Positions 1 to 6,130 of a stretch of DNA of 6,173 nt are shown in pieces. Position 1 is the first letter of the stretch; each line of letters starts with the position of its first letter. The notes below the pieces were generated by a model. The model was not told the DNA's origin, did not search any database, and saw nothing but the letters and a program-made list of their open reading frames with translations. The DNA lies in contig JBBDNV010000055.1 in NCBI GenBank assembly GCA_040877415.1, forward strand, positions 1-6,173, read 5' to 3'. This DNA is from JBBDNV01 sp040877415. GTDB taxonomy: Bacteria > Planctomycetota > Planctomycetia > Pirellulales > PALSA-1355. A program made the translations under genes and the position numbers.

Positions 1-816
1 GCCGGTGCCGTGCACGGTGGCGTCGTTCTGGGCCACGTGAAAGTCGATCGTCCAGGGGCGCAGCGCCGCAGTAAGCTGCTGCAAGGCCGCGTCGAGAGTG
101 GCTGTGTCCTTCCAGTCGAAATCGGCCGGCAGGATCGCGTCTTCCGGGGCGTTGTGGCCCAGCACGTACAAGAGCGTATGGGCCATGTCGGCCTGAAAGC
201 CGAGCGTTTTGGGGCGACCCACCATTTCCAGGAGTTGCAACATACGGCGCCAACTGTGCATGCCGCCCCAGCAGATTTCGCCCTCGGCCGCCAGTCGCTG
301 GCCGGCATCTTCCGCGATCGAGCAAGCCTCCTTGAACGTTGCCGCGATCTTCTTGCTGTTGGCGTTGCGGTCGCCCGCGGCCCAATCGGCAACACTCGCG
401 GACGAATCGATTCGCACGACGCCGTAGGGCCGAATGCCGACCTCGGAAAGCCGCCGGGCGATGCGGCAGCCTTTGCGAACCTGGTCCAGGAACTTTTTGC
501 GCTGCTCGTCGCTGCCCATTGCCGAGCCGCCGCCGGTGGGCCCCCAAACGGGCGCGACGACCGATCCGATCACCAGGTTTCGCTGTCTGGCCTTGTCGGC
601 CAGTCGTTTGATCTCATCGTCCGAGGCGTCGATGCTGACGTGCGGATCGAACAGGAACAGATCGAAGCCGTCGAATTTGACGCCGTCGACTTCGGCCGCC
701 GCGGTCAGGTCGAGCATCGTGTCCAAGTCGATCGGCGGCTCGGAGCCTTCGCCTTTGCCGACGACGCCCGGCCAGGCCGCGTTGTGGAGTTTGGGGTAGG
801 TGTTGATGTGAGACAT
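1..816 (-). CDS. Sugar phosphate isomerase/epimerase-like TIM-barrel protein (3' end cut by window edge)
   Basis: The minus-strand frame is open from ATG at 816-814 to base 1 without a stop, giving 272 residues; the C-terminus lies outside the window. The protein reads as a xylose-isomerase-like TIM barrel (AP_endonuc_2 type). It begins MSHINTYPKLHNAAWPG. A VDGVKFDG strand lies near residue 43, GSVVAPVW near 84 and RPYGVVRID near 129. The likely metal/catalytic acids and histidines are E180 in AEGEICWGG, D210 and H213 in FQADMAH, and H260 in IDFHVAQND. Family members isomerise or epimerise sugars or related polyols in the cytoplasm using a divalent metal; the substrate is not deducible. It follows the cupin gene by 51 bp on the same strand, so co-transcription is likely. 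No strong Shine-Dalgarno precedes the ATG (only a GGA about 10 bases upstream), which would suit translation from an operon mRNA. The start is supported by the protein-like sequence beginning there. The family assignment is firm; the exact reaction is unknown. Confidence 0.9.
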   Translation of the reverse strand, partial: MSHINTYPKLHNAAWPGVVGKGEGSEPPIDLDTMLDLTAAAEVDGVKFDGFDLFLFDPHVSIDASDDEIKRLADKARQRNLVIGSVVAPVWGPTGGGSAMGSDEQRKKFLDQVRKGCRIARRLSEVGIRPYGVVRIDSSASVADWAAGDRNANSKKIAATFKEACSIAEDAGQRLAAEGEICWGGMHSWRRMLQLLEMVGRPKTLGFQADMAHTLLYVLGHNAPEDAILPADFDWKDTATLDAALQQLTAALRPWTIDFHVAQNDATVHGTG

Positions 817-867
817 GAGGTTGTCCGGTTTTGGGTGCAAAGCCGCAAGCGTGCGGACCGCGAGGCA

Positions 868-2124
868 CTAACGGGCCGCTTTCTTGTTGTCGCCCACTTT
901 AGGCAGATTCTTGTGCGCGGCGGGGCCGAAATAGCGGAGGCTGACCAGCGGTTCGCCGCCCGTGTTTGCGACTTCGACGCCGGCCACGGCCGCTTCGTAG
1001 GTAATGAACACTTCGTCCTCGGTTTGCTGGCCAAAATGGATCATGGCCGGAGTTTGCAAGCTGAGTTTGCCGATGCGGCCGCGGCCCTGCACGGTGATCC
1101 AGCCGCTGGCGCCGGGATCCGCCAGCGTGCACTTGGCGCCCGGCTCGACGGTCAATTCCTTGGCGCTGAAAAGCTGCTCGCCGTCGATCGTGCCGTACAC
1201 GATCCAGCGGTCGGTATATCCCTGGCCCGACTGCGACTCGTCGACGATCGGCTCCAGGTAGTTGTGCTCCTTGAAATGCGTGTCGACGTTCTTGTCCCAA
1301 TCGAGCTGGTCGATGATGAAATCGAGGTCTTGGTGCTTGTCCTTGGGCACGTCCTTGACCAACAGCGACCAGGGCACTTCGCGCCCTTCGACCAGCGACT
1401 GGAACATGCCGAACACGTCGGATCCCCATTGCGGCTCGTACGTGCACAGCGAGCCGGGAGCGTGCAGCACGCCGGGCGGAATCAGCCAGCCGGTACCCCG
1501 CTTCAGCCGGTAGGCGCGCGACAGATCGAGAATGCCGTTATCGCCCTTGTGCCAGTCTTCCAGGCACTTGCGCAGGTCGGCTTTGGTCGTGCCGGGCTCC
1601 AGGCCCATGAAGGTGTAGGCAAAGTTGTTGTCGACGTTGTTGTACTGCGGCGGAAAGTAGTAGCTTTCGGGCTTGCCCTGCTGGCCGGTCAGGGCGGCGT
1701 GCTTGAAACCCTGGTGCATGTGGTGCGGGATGGGGCCCATGTTGTCGAAAAACTTGGAATAGACCGGCCACCGCTCGTACTTGTCGTACAGGGCCTTGCC
1801 GATCAGGCGATGGCCGGCTTCGGCCACGGCGTCGGCCAGGGTGAATCGCCGGCCTTCGAAGGTGACGTAGCTGAGCCCCTCGTCGGGCGTGCGGTTTTCG
1901 TTGGCCGCTTCGGTGGTGCTGGCGAACCAGCGTTCGTCGATGCCGCCGCGATGCGCGCCGAAGGCGTACCAATCGCCGGGCGCCAGTTTGATCCGTTTGC
2001 CGGGATGCAAAAAGCTGCGCGGCACCCAGGTGGGCGTCAGGCGCAACAGCCCGCCGCCCGCGTCGAGCGCGCTTGCAAGTGCCTTGCCAACGTTGTCACG
2101 TTTCAGAGGGGTGGCGGTGGCCAT
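868..2124 (-). CDS. Cupin protein, type I mannose-6-phosphate isomerase-like
   Basis: This 418-residue protein runs from ATG at 2124-2122 to TAG at 870-868. The frame stays open far upstream, but only because it is antisense to the next gene. The N-terminus MATATPLKRD and the promoter candidate just upstream fix the start; the GGAG at about 14 bases is rather distant. Residues 30-60 (PTWVPRSFLHPGKRI) form a conserved-looking N-terminal block. The metal-binding cupin signature is PHHMH (H135, H137), then KPES (E153), with a distal histidine in IPPGVLHAPG (H221). This matches the H-x-H...E...H layout of type I phosphomannose isomerases. A further beta-rich domain (about 305-405, with GWITVQGRGRIG and EVFITYEAAV) looks like another cupin-type barrel with no obvious metal ligands. 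Expected role: metal-dependent cytoplasmic aldose-ketose isomerisation, or binding, of a sugar or sugar phosphate. It is followed by the TIM-barrel gene and is divergent from the epimerase-fold gene, which supports a role in sugar metabolism. Whether the substrate is mannose 6-phosphate is unproven. Confidence 0.87.
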   Translation of the reverse strand: MATATPLKRDNVGKALASALDAGGGLLRLTPTWVPRSFLHPGKRIKLAPGDWYAFGAHRGGIDERWFASTTEAANENRTPDEGLSYVTFEGRRFTLADAVAEAGHRLIGKALYDKYERWPVYSKFFDNMGPIPHHMHQGFKHAALTGQQGKPESYYFPPQYNNVDNNFAYTFMGLEPGTTKADLRKCLEDWHKGDNGILDLSRAYRLKRGTGWLIPPGVLHAPGSLCTYEPQWGSDVFGMFQSLVEGREVPWSLLVKDVPKDKHQDLDFIIDQLDWDKNVDTHFKEHNYLEPIVDESQSGQGYTDRWIVYGTIDGEQLFSAKELTVEPGAKCTLADPGASGWITVQGRGRIGKLSLQTPAMIHFGQQTEDEVFITYEAAVAGVEVANTGGEPLVSLRYFGPAAHKNLPKVGDNKKAAR

Positions 2125-2180
2125 GGTTTGCCAAATTGCTCCAGAAGGGGCCGTGTCTTGCGGGATGCTGGAAAACCCTT

Positions 2181-2209
2181 GTTTTATTCGCTCGCGAATT
2201 GACTGGCAA
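2181..2209 (-). promoter_or_regulatory. Candidate sigma70-type promoter for the cupin/TIM-barrel operon
   Basis: Read on the minus strand there is TTGCCA (2209-2204, 5 of 6 matches to the -35 consensus), a 17-bp spacer, and TAAAAC (2186-2181, 4 of 6 to the -10 consensus). Transcription would start near 2174, giving a leader of about 50 bases before the cupin ATG at 2124. Position, orientation and spacing all fit; the assignment is by eye only. Confidence 0.5.
2186..2199. repeat. Perfect inverted repeat inside the promoter spacer (possible operator)
   Basis: ATTCGC (2186-2191), two bases, then GCGAAT (2194-2199) form an exact 6-2-6 dyad. It sits between the -35 and -10 elements of the minus-strand promoter candidate, where a bound repressor would block polymerase. 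No regulator gene is visible in the window, so operator function is inference. Confidence 0.35.
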
Positions 2210-2224
2210 GCGGCCCGCGATGCC

Positions 2225-2253
2225 TGGAAAACGCCCCGCGGGCAGCGTACATT
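2225..2253 (+). promoter_or_regulatory. Weak candidate promoter for the DUF4432 gene
   Basis: TGGAAA (2225-2230) and TACATT (2248-2253), each matching 4 of 6 consensus bases, are separated by 17 bp. The start would fall near 2260, about 50 bases before the ATG at 2311. The spacer contains an 8-bp palindrome CCCGCGGG (2235-2242). Matches of this quality occur by chance, so this is only the best candidate seen. Confidence 0.25.
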
Positions 2254-2298
2254 GCACGACACACGGCCGCAGTGGGTCGGTTCGGTTCCACGAACGGC

Positions 2299-2302
2299 GG
2301 AG
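2299..2302 (+). promoter_or_regulatory. Shine-Dalgarno site fixing the DUF4432 start
   Basis: GGAG lies 8 bases upstream of the ATG at 2311, near-ideal spacing. It favours this ATG over an in-frame GTG at 2272 that has no comparable site and would add 13 low-complexity residues. Confidence 0.7.
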
Positions 2303-2310
2303 ACACGCAA

Positions 2311-3471
2311 ATGGCGCAAGAAATCTGGGTCCTCTCCGACGCCGAGCAAGGAATCCACGAAACTGACTTTGAGAGAAAATGGGAGACTCGCGGAAAGTTC
2401 CATTGCTCGGTCGCGCGCCGCACGCTCCGCGGCGGAAGGCGCGAAGGCGTGGACCTCATCGAAGTCGATAACGGCACCTTTCGTTTCGCCGTCGTGCCCA
2501 CGCGCGGCATGGGCCTGTGGAAGGGCTGGCTCGGCCAGACCGAAATCGGCTGGCAATCGCCCGTCAAGGGACCCGTGCACCCGAGTTTCGTGCCGCTGAC
2601 CGAGCCGAGCGGGCTGGGTTGGCTCGAAGGCTTTGACGAGCTTATGTGCCGTTGCGGGCTGGCCAGTAATGGTGCGCCCGAGTTGGGGCCCGGCGGCGCT
2701 TACAAATACCCGCTGCACGGCCGCATCGCCAACCAGCCGGCCCACCACGTGGAATTGAGCGTCGATGACGTCTCGGGCGGAATCCGCCTGACGGGCCTGG
2801 TCGACGAAACGCGGTTCCTGTTCCAAAAACTGCGGCTCCGGGCCACCTACGTAACGCAGGCCGGCCTGAGCGGCCTCGTGATTATCGACGAGGTGACCAA
2901 TCTTTCCGGCGATCCGGCCGAGATGCAATTGTTGTATCACGTCAATTTCGGCCCGCCGATTCTCGATCCGGGGGCCAAAGTCGTCGCGCCGGTCAAAGCC
3001 GTGGTGCCGCGCGATCCGCGGGCCGCCGAAGGGATCGGCACCTGGGACAGCTATCCCAACGAGCAGGCCGGATTTGCCGAACAGGTTTACTTCTTCGAAT
3101 TGCTTGCCGACAGTGAGGGCATGACGCACGTGCTCTTAAAGAACGCCCATGCCACGCACGGCGTCAGCTTGCGCTACAGTATCCGCCAGTTGCCCTGTTT
3201 CACGCTCTGGAAAAACACGCAAATGGCGGCCGACGGCTACGTGACCGGGCTCGAGCCGGGCACGAATTTCCCCAATCCACGTTCGTTCGAGGGGGAGCAG
3301 GGCCGCGTCGTCAAACTGCGGCCCGGCGAAACGGTGAAGTTCGAGGTCGAGTTGGAAGTGCACGGCGACGAAAAATCGATTGCCGCTGCCGAGCGGCAGA
3401 TTGCCGAACTTCAAGGCGGCACGAAACCCCATGTCTTCGCGACGCCCGAGCCCGGCTGGACGAAGACGTAA
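2311..3471 (+). CDS. DUF4432 / aldose-1-epimerase family protein
   Basis: This 386-residue protein starts at ATG 2311 (GGAG 8 bases upstream) and ends at TAA 3469-3471. It has the look of DUF4432 proteins, which adopt the galactose-mutarotase-like beta-sandwich: FAVVPTRGMGLW (about 59-70), GLGWLEGFDELMCRCGL (101-117), YPLHGRIAN with H136 and R138, DEVTNLSG (193-200), LLYHVNFGPP with H210, CFTLWKN (296-302) and the C-terminal GLEPGTNFPNPRSFEG (313-328). H136, H210 and E315 are the obvious candidates for sugar-ring contacts or catalysis by analogy with mutarotases; that mapping is inference. There is no signal peptide or membrane segment, so it is probably cytoplasmic. It is divergent from the cupin/TIM-barrel pair, suggesting shared regulation and a related sugar substrate. 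Its stop codon directly abuts the stop of the convergent transporter. The family is clear; the precise reaction and substrate are not. Confidence 0.9.
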   Translation: MAQEIWVLSDAEQGIHETDFERKWETRGKFHCSVARRTLRGGRREGVDLIEVDNGTFRFAVVPTRGMGLWKGWLGQTEIGWQSPVKGPVHPSFVPLTEPSGLGWLEGFDELMCRCGLASNGAPELGPGGAYKYPLHGRIANQPAHHVELSVDDVSGGIRLTGLVDETRFLFQKLRLRATYVTQAGLSGLVIIDEVTNLSGDPAEMQLLYHVNFGPPILDPGAKVVAPVKAVVPRDPRAAEGIGTWDSYPNEQAGFAEQVYFFELLADSEGMTHVLLKNAHATHGVSLRYSIRQLPCFTLWKNTQMAADGYVTGLEPGTNFPNPRSFEGEQGRVVKLRPGETVKFEVELEVHGDEKSIAAAERQIAELQGGTKPHVFATPEPGWTKT

Positions 3472-3476
3472 TTACG
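3467..3476. other. Back-to-back stop codons of convergent genes (10-bp palindrome)
   Basis: CGTAATTACG is a perfect palindrome formed by the TAA of the DUF4432 gene (3469-3471) and the reverse-complement TAA of the transporter (3474-3472). The two coding regions touch with no base between them, so neither can have its terminator in an intergenic gap; any terminator must lie inside the opposing gene. Confidence 0.85.
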
Positions 3477-4826
3477 CGCGACCGGCCGCCTCGTGCCGCC
3501 TCACGCCGACGATTTCCCGCCACGTCCACGCACCCGGCTCGCGGATGAAGGCCAATAAGACGACGCCGAAGCTGCGCATCGCCAATCCGATTGCCAGGAT
3601 GATCAAGCAGCTTCGCAGCGGCTCGGCCGATGCGTCGGCAGACGTGCTTCGCAAAAAGTCGTACAACAGTCCGCCGGCCACCGTGGCGGCGGCGTGAAAC
3701 AGGCTCCCCAGAGCTTCGTTGCTGGCCACGTACGCCGGCCGCTCCAGCTCGGGCGATAGCTTGAGCACCAGGTTCGGCAGGCAAATATTGTGGACGATGT
3801 ACGCGGCAAACAGCACCCAGGCGCCCACCAGCAGCCAGCGCGTCTCCGGCCGCGCCACGATGTAGAACATCAGGCTCAGCGAAACGCAGGCCTGCGCCGC
3901 CATGAGCACCGGCCGATTGCCGAAGCGATCGCTCCATTTGCCCGTCGGGCGGCTGCCGGCCAACTGGCCCAGTTGCGTCACCACGCGCATGGCCGACATC
4001 GGCCCGACGCCGAACCCCAGAATGTCTTTCGGGTAAATCACGTTCTGTACGAGTGCGAAACTCCATTGGCCAGGGAGAACCAACTGCGAAACAAAAGCAC
4101 CCGCCAGAATCGCCGATCGACAAACGGCGCCGCAATGGCCGACCGGACCAAACGCGCATCGGGCCGCGGATAACGCCGCGTGTCAGGCATCAGCACCAAC
4201 GGCACGAGCGACGCGAGCAAAAACGCCGCGCCCAGTCCCGTGGGAATGGCATAGGCCAGGAGCAATCGCTGGGGGGCGTCCTTGTATTGTTCGCGCCAGG
4301 AGTCGGCAAAGAATCCGCCGGCCAACAGCGCGGGGATGGACAGCGAAAGTTGAATGATTTGCCGCCGCGCGAAATAACGGCCGCGAACGCGCGGCGGCAC
4401 CAGGTCGCCCCACCAGGCCCACAGGGCCACCGTGCCGACGTACTCCAACAATTGATGCGCGAACAACAGCCCGATCATCCCCGCCACCGCTACGCCGCGC
4501 GTGATCGCCGGCGCAAGGGCCGCGATGGCCGGCAGCCCGACGATGAGCACGTAGCCGGCCAACGACGTCGACAAGCACGCGCGTCGCGCGGTTCCGGCGC
4601 GATAGATGATCGCCGGCGCCACCAGCCGCAGCAAACCGGCCAGATTGGGCGTCGCCAGCACCAGTCCGATGCCCAGGCCGTGCGCGCCCAAGTCGCGCGC
4701 CAAATAGCTTACCAGCGAGCCGGTCGACAGCGCGTTGCCGACGGCCCACAGCCCGCCGTTGACGTGGCCCAGAGCGAGAGCGCGTCGCCGCCGGCGGGGG
4801 CTCAAAGGGGTGGCGATGTCGGACAT
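3472..4826 (-). pseudogene. MFS transporter interrupted by a -1 frameshift
   Basis: Two overlapping minus-strand frames together make one major facilitator. The first (ATG 4826-4824 to TGA 4040-4038, 262 codons) starts MSDIATPLSPRRRRR, a basic cytoplasmic N-terminus. It carries about six or seven hydrophobic segments (roughly 20-45, 52-76, 84-108, 112-138, 156-176, 190-213, 240-258) and the loop GDLVPPRVRGRYFARRQ (140-156). The second frame continues from about 4050 to TAA at 3474-3472. It holds the rest of the helices and the mid-protein motif GKWSDRFGNRPVL, an MFS motif-A-like loop. Moving one base back at S259 (TCG, 4052-4050) joins ...NGVSHS to VQNVIYPKD and gives a continuous chain of about 451 residues, normal for a 12-helix MFS protein. 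I see no canonical slippery heptamer, so a one-base deletion (real or an assembly/sequencing error) is more likely than programmed frameshifting. Both halves are otherwise undamaged, implying a recent lesion or an artefact. The substrate is unknown. It is divergent from the EEP gene (77 bp apart). Confidence 0.8.
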
Positions 4827-4903
4827 GGCCGTCCAGAATAGACCATCGGGCGCCGGGAAGGAAACAAAACCGCCAGCGCCGTGACGAACGGTCGAGAACG
4901 TGA

Positions 4904-5902
4904 ATGACTAGCAGCAGCCCGCCCTTGATCTCCGCGCATCCGGATCCCATTGCCACCTGGATCAAGCGCGTCGCCGTGTTGCTTTCGACCGCCATCGTCG
5001 CCGTGGCCGGCGCGGGAACGGTGCTAGGCTTCGCGGCGAGGCATTCGTGGCGCCTGGAGTTGGCCGCCCATTTTCGCGTGCAGTACTTTTGGGCGCTGGT
5101 GGCCGCAATGATCATCTTGGCGCTGGCGCGCCGCAAGGTGATGGCGCTGGTCGCCGCGACCCTGGCAATGACGAATCTGGCGTTGATCGCGCCGCTCTAT
5201 TTCGGGCCGGCTCCGCGGGCCGACGCCGGACCGCCGCTGCGGGCGATATCATTCAACGTGCACTACCTGAATGAAGATTATGCCGCCACAATCGAGCTGA
5301 TCGTGACCGAGCTGCCCGACTTCGTCCTGCTCCTGGAAGTGACACCCGAATGGGCCGAGGCCCTCACGTTTCTGAAGGTCGATTACCCCTACGAGCACGT
5401 GATGGCCAAAGCGGGCAGCGGCGGCATGGCGTTTTACAGCCGGCGCGAAATCACGGACCTCAGCGTGCACGAGCTGGCCGACGTGGGGCAGTCGACGATC
5501 GTTGTCGGGCTGGCCGTTCCCGTCGATCGTTTGACGCTGGTGTGCACGCATCTGGTCAGTCCCCGCACGGCGCACGATTTCGAAAACCGAAATCGTCAAC
5601 TTGAGGAGGTTGGGCAATTGGCGCGTGCGCGAAGCGGGGCGGTTATGCTCCTGGGCGATTTGAACACGACGAGTTGGTCGCCCTATTTCCAGGACCTGCT
5701 GACGAATTCGGGGTTGCGGGACAGCCGGCGGGGTTTTGGCGTGGAGCCTTCCTGGCCGTGGCTTACGACGCCCCTTTTGAGGATTCCGATCGACCATTGC
5801 CTGGTGTCGGCGGCGGTGAGCGTCTTGGATCGCCGGATTGGGCCGGCCGTGGGGTCGGATCATCGGCCGCTTCTGGTCGATTTTGCAATTACTGCGCCCT
5901 GA
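4904..5902 (+). CDS. Membrane-anchored endonuclease/exonuclease/phosphatase (EEP) family protein
   Basis: This 332-residue protein starts at ATG 4904, the first start possible because an in-frame TGA directly precedes it, and ends at TGA 5900-5902. The N-terminal 100 residues hold about three hydrophobic segments (roughly 22-45, 61-77, 79-100), like the YafD-type EEP proteins with membrane-anchoring N-termini. The EEP catalytic domain follows from residue 113: ISFNVHYLN (N118), DFVLLLEVTPEW (E145, metal ligand), SGGMAFYSR (172-180), CTHLVSP (H216), LLGDLNTTSWS (D252, N254), IPIDHCLVS (D297, H298) and GSDHRPLLVDF (D319, H320). All core catalytic motifs of this Mg2+-dependent phosphoesterase fold are present, so an active enzyme is expected. 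With three helices the catalytic domain may face outside the cytoplasm, but the topology is uncertain. Substrate (nucleic acid, lipid head group or phospho-sugar) cannot be told. The ribosome site is weak (GAGA about 7 bases upstream). It is divergent from the transporter and does not clearly belong to the sugar cluster. Confidence 0.9.
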   Translation: MTSSSPPLISAHPDPIATWIKRVAVLLSTAIVAVAGAGTVLGFAARHSWRLELAAHFRVQYFWALVAAMIILALARRKVMALVAATLAMTNLALIAPLYFGPAPRADAGPPLRAISFNVHYLNEDYAATIELIVTELPDFVLLLEVTPEWAEALTFLKVDYPYEHVMAKAGSGGMAFYSRREITDLSVHELADVGQSTIVVGLAVPVDRLTLVCTHLVSPRTAHDFENRNRQLEEVGQLARARSGAVMLLGDLNTTSWSPYFQDLLTNSGLRDSRRGFGVEPSWPWLTTPLLRIPIDHCLVSAAVSVLDRRIGPAVGSDHRPLLVDFAITAP

Positions 5903-5969
5903 CGCGTCTCAACGTGTGATCCCGCTGGCTCGGTACCGGTCCCCTTTATTGCAACACGCTTTAGGTCGC

Positions 5970-5998
5970 TTGACAGGGGAAAACGAAAGGGGCACAAT
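5970..5998 (+). promoter_or_regulatory. Candidate promoter P1 of a rightward locus beyond the window
   Basis: A perfect -35 TTGACA (5970-5975), a 17-bp spacer, and CACAAT (5993-5998, 4 of 6 to the -10 consensus). Transcription would start near 6005. It lies 67 bp past the EEP stop and has no open reading frame of its own downstream in the window, so its target is to the right. Confidence 0.55.
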
Positions 5999-6010
5999 AC
6001 GTCGGTCGGA

Positions 6011-6024
6011 CGGAAGTGATTCCG
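6011..6024 (+). repeat. Short hairpin just downstream of P1
   Basis: CGGAA (6011-6015), loop GTGA, TTCCG (6020-6024) is a perfect 5-bp stem with a 4-base loop; GTC (6005-6007) and GAC (6027-6029) could extend it across an internal loop. It would be at the 5' end of a P1 transcript and upstream of P2. It could be an RNA leader stem or a protein-binding dyad. Confidence 0.3.
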
Positions 6025-6030
6025 CGGACA

Positions 6031-6058
6031 TTGACAGAATCCGGTCGGTACCTACAAT
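6031..6058 (+). promoter_or_regulatory. Candidate strong promoter P2
   Basis: A perfect -35 TTGACA (6031-6036), a 16-bp spacer, and TACAAT (6053-6058, 5 of 6 to the -10 consensus) make this the best promoter match in the window. The start is predicted near 6065. Both P1 and P2 share TTGACAG and ACAATAC, so they look like a tandem pair, as is common upstream of stable-RNA genes. Confidence 0.65.
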
Positions 6059-6065
6059 ACTGATC

Positions 6066-6115
6066 TCCCTGGAAGGCACTGCCTTTTGGCAGGAAAGCCA
6101 CCGGGGATTTTTATT
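6066..6115 (+). terminator. Long hairpin with T-tract: intrinsic terminator, attenuator or tiny RNA
   Basis: TCCCTGG (6066-6072) pairs with CCGGGGA (6101-6107) in 7 bp with one G-U pair; GGC (6075-6077) pairs with GCC (6097-6099); CTGCC (6079-6083) pairs with GGCAG (6088-6092) around a TTTT loop. Small internal loops separate the three stems. TTTTTATT (6108-6115) follows at once, which is intrinsic-terminator layout for the plus strand. Because P2 should start near 6065, a transcript ending here would be only about 50 bases and almost all hairpin. It could instead terminate read-through from the EEP gene or P1. Confidence 0.6.
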
Positions 6116-6116
6116 C

Positions 6117-6130
6117 GATCTTTGACAATT
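6117..6130 (+). promoter_or_regulatory. boxA-like antitermination motif
   Basis: GATCTTTGACAATT resembles the boxA elements (core CTTTGACA/CTTTAACA) that recruit Nus factors in leaders of rRNA operons and some CRISPR arrays. It sits right after the terminator-like hairpin and downstream of two tandem promoters, the place where an antiterminator would act. It also contains a third TTGACA (6122-6127), but the hexamer at proper spacing (TGAATT, 6144-6149) is a poor -10. Confidence 0.4.

Noticed and set aside
10..2202. A 730-codon open frame on the plus strand
   Set aside because: It is exactly antisense, codon on codon, to the TIM-barrel and cupin genes, and stays open only because those genes avoid TTA, CTA and TCA codons. 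The translation lacks any recognisable fold motif, while the minus-strand frame has clear family motifs.
2125..3129. N-terminal extension of the cupin frame (up to 753 residues)
   Set aside because: The frame runs open antisense through the DUF4432 gene for the same codon-register reason. The real protein begins at 2124, where the sequence becomes protein-like, and a promoter candidate lies inside the would-be extension.
4045..4083. Programmed -1 ribosomal frameshifting in the transporter
   Set aside because: No X-XXY-YYZ slippery heptamer is seen in the overlap and MFS transporters are not known for such recoding; a point deletion or sequence error explains it more simply.
4053..4841. A 262-codon plus-strand frame opposite the transporter
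   Set aside because: It is rich in Arg, Gln and Gly with no hydrophobic core, as expected for the antisense of a membrane protein; the opposite strand shows MFS helices and motifs.
5931..5940. CGGTACCG palindrome with overlapping ACCGGT
   Set aside because: These short GC-rich palindromes are isolated, lack promoter context, and are expected by chance in such DNA; a second CGGTACC occurs at 6046-6052 but without the full palindrome.
5838..6125. A 95-codon plus-strand frame crossing the EEP stop
   Set aside because: It overlaps the conserved C-terminus of the EEP gene out of frame, has no ribosome site, and runs through the promoters and hairpin.
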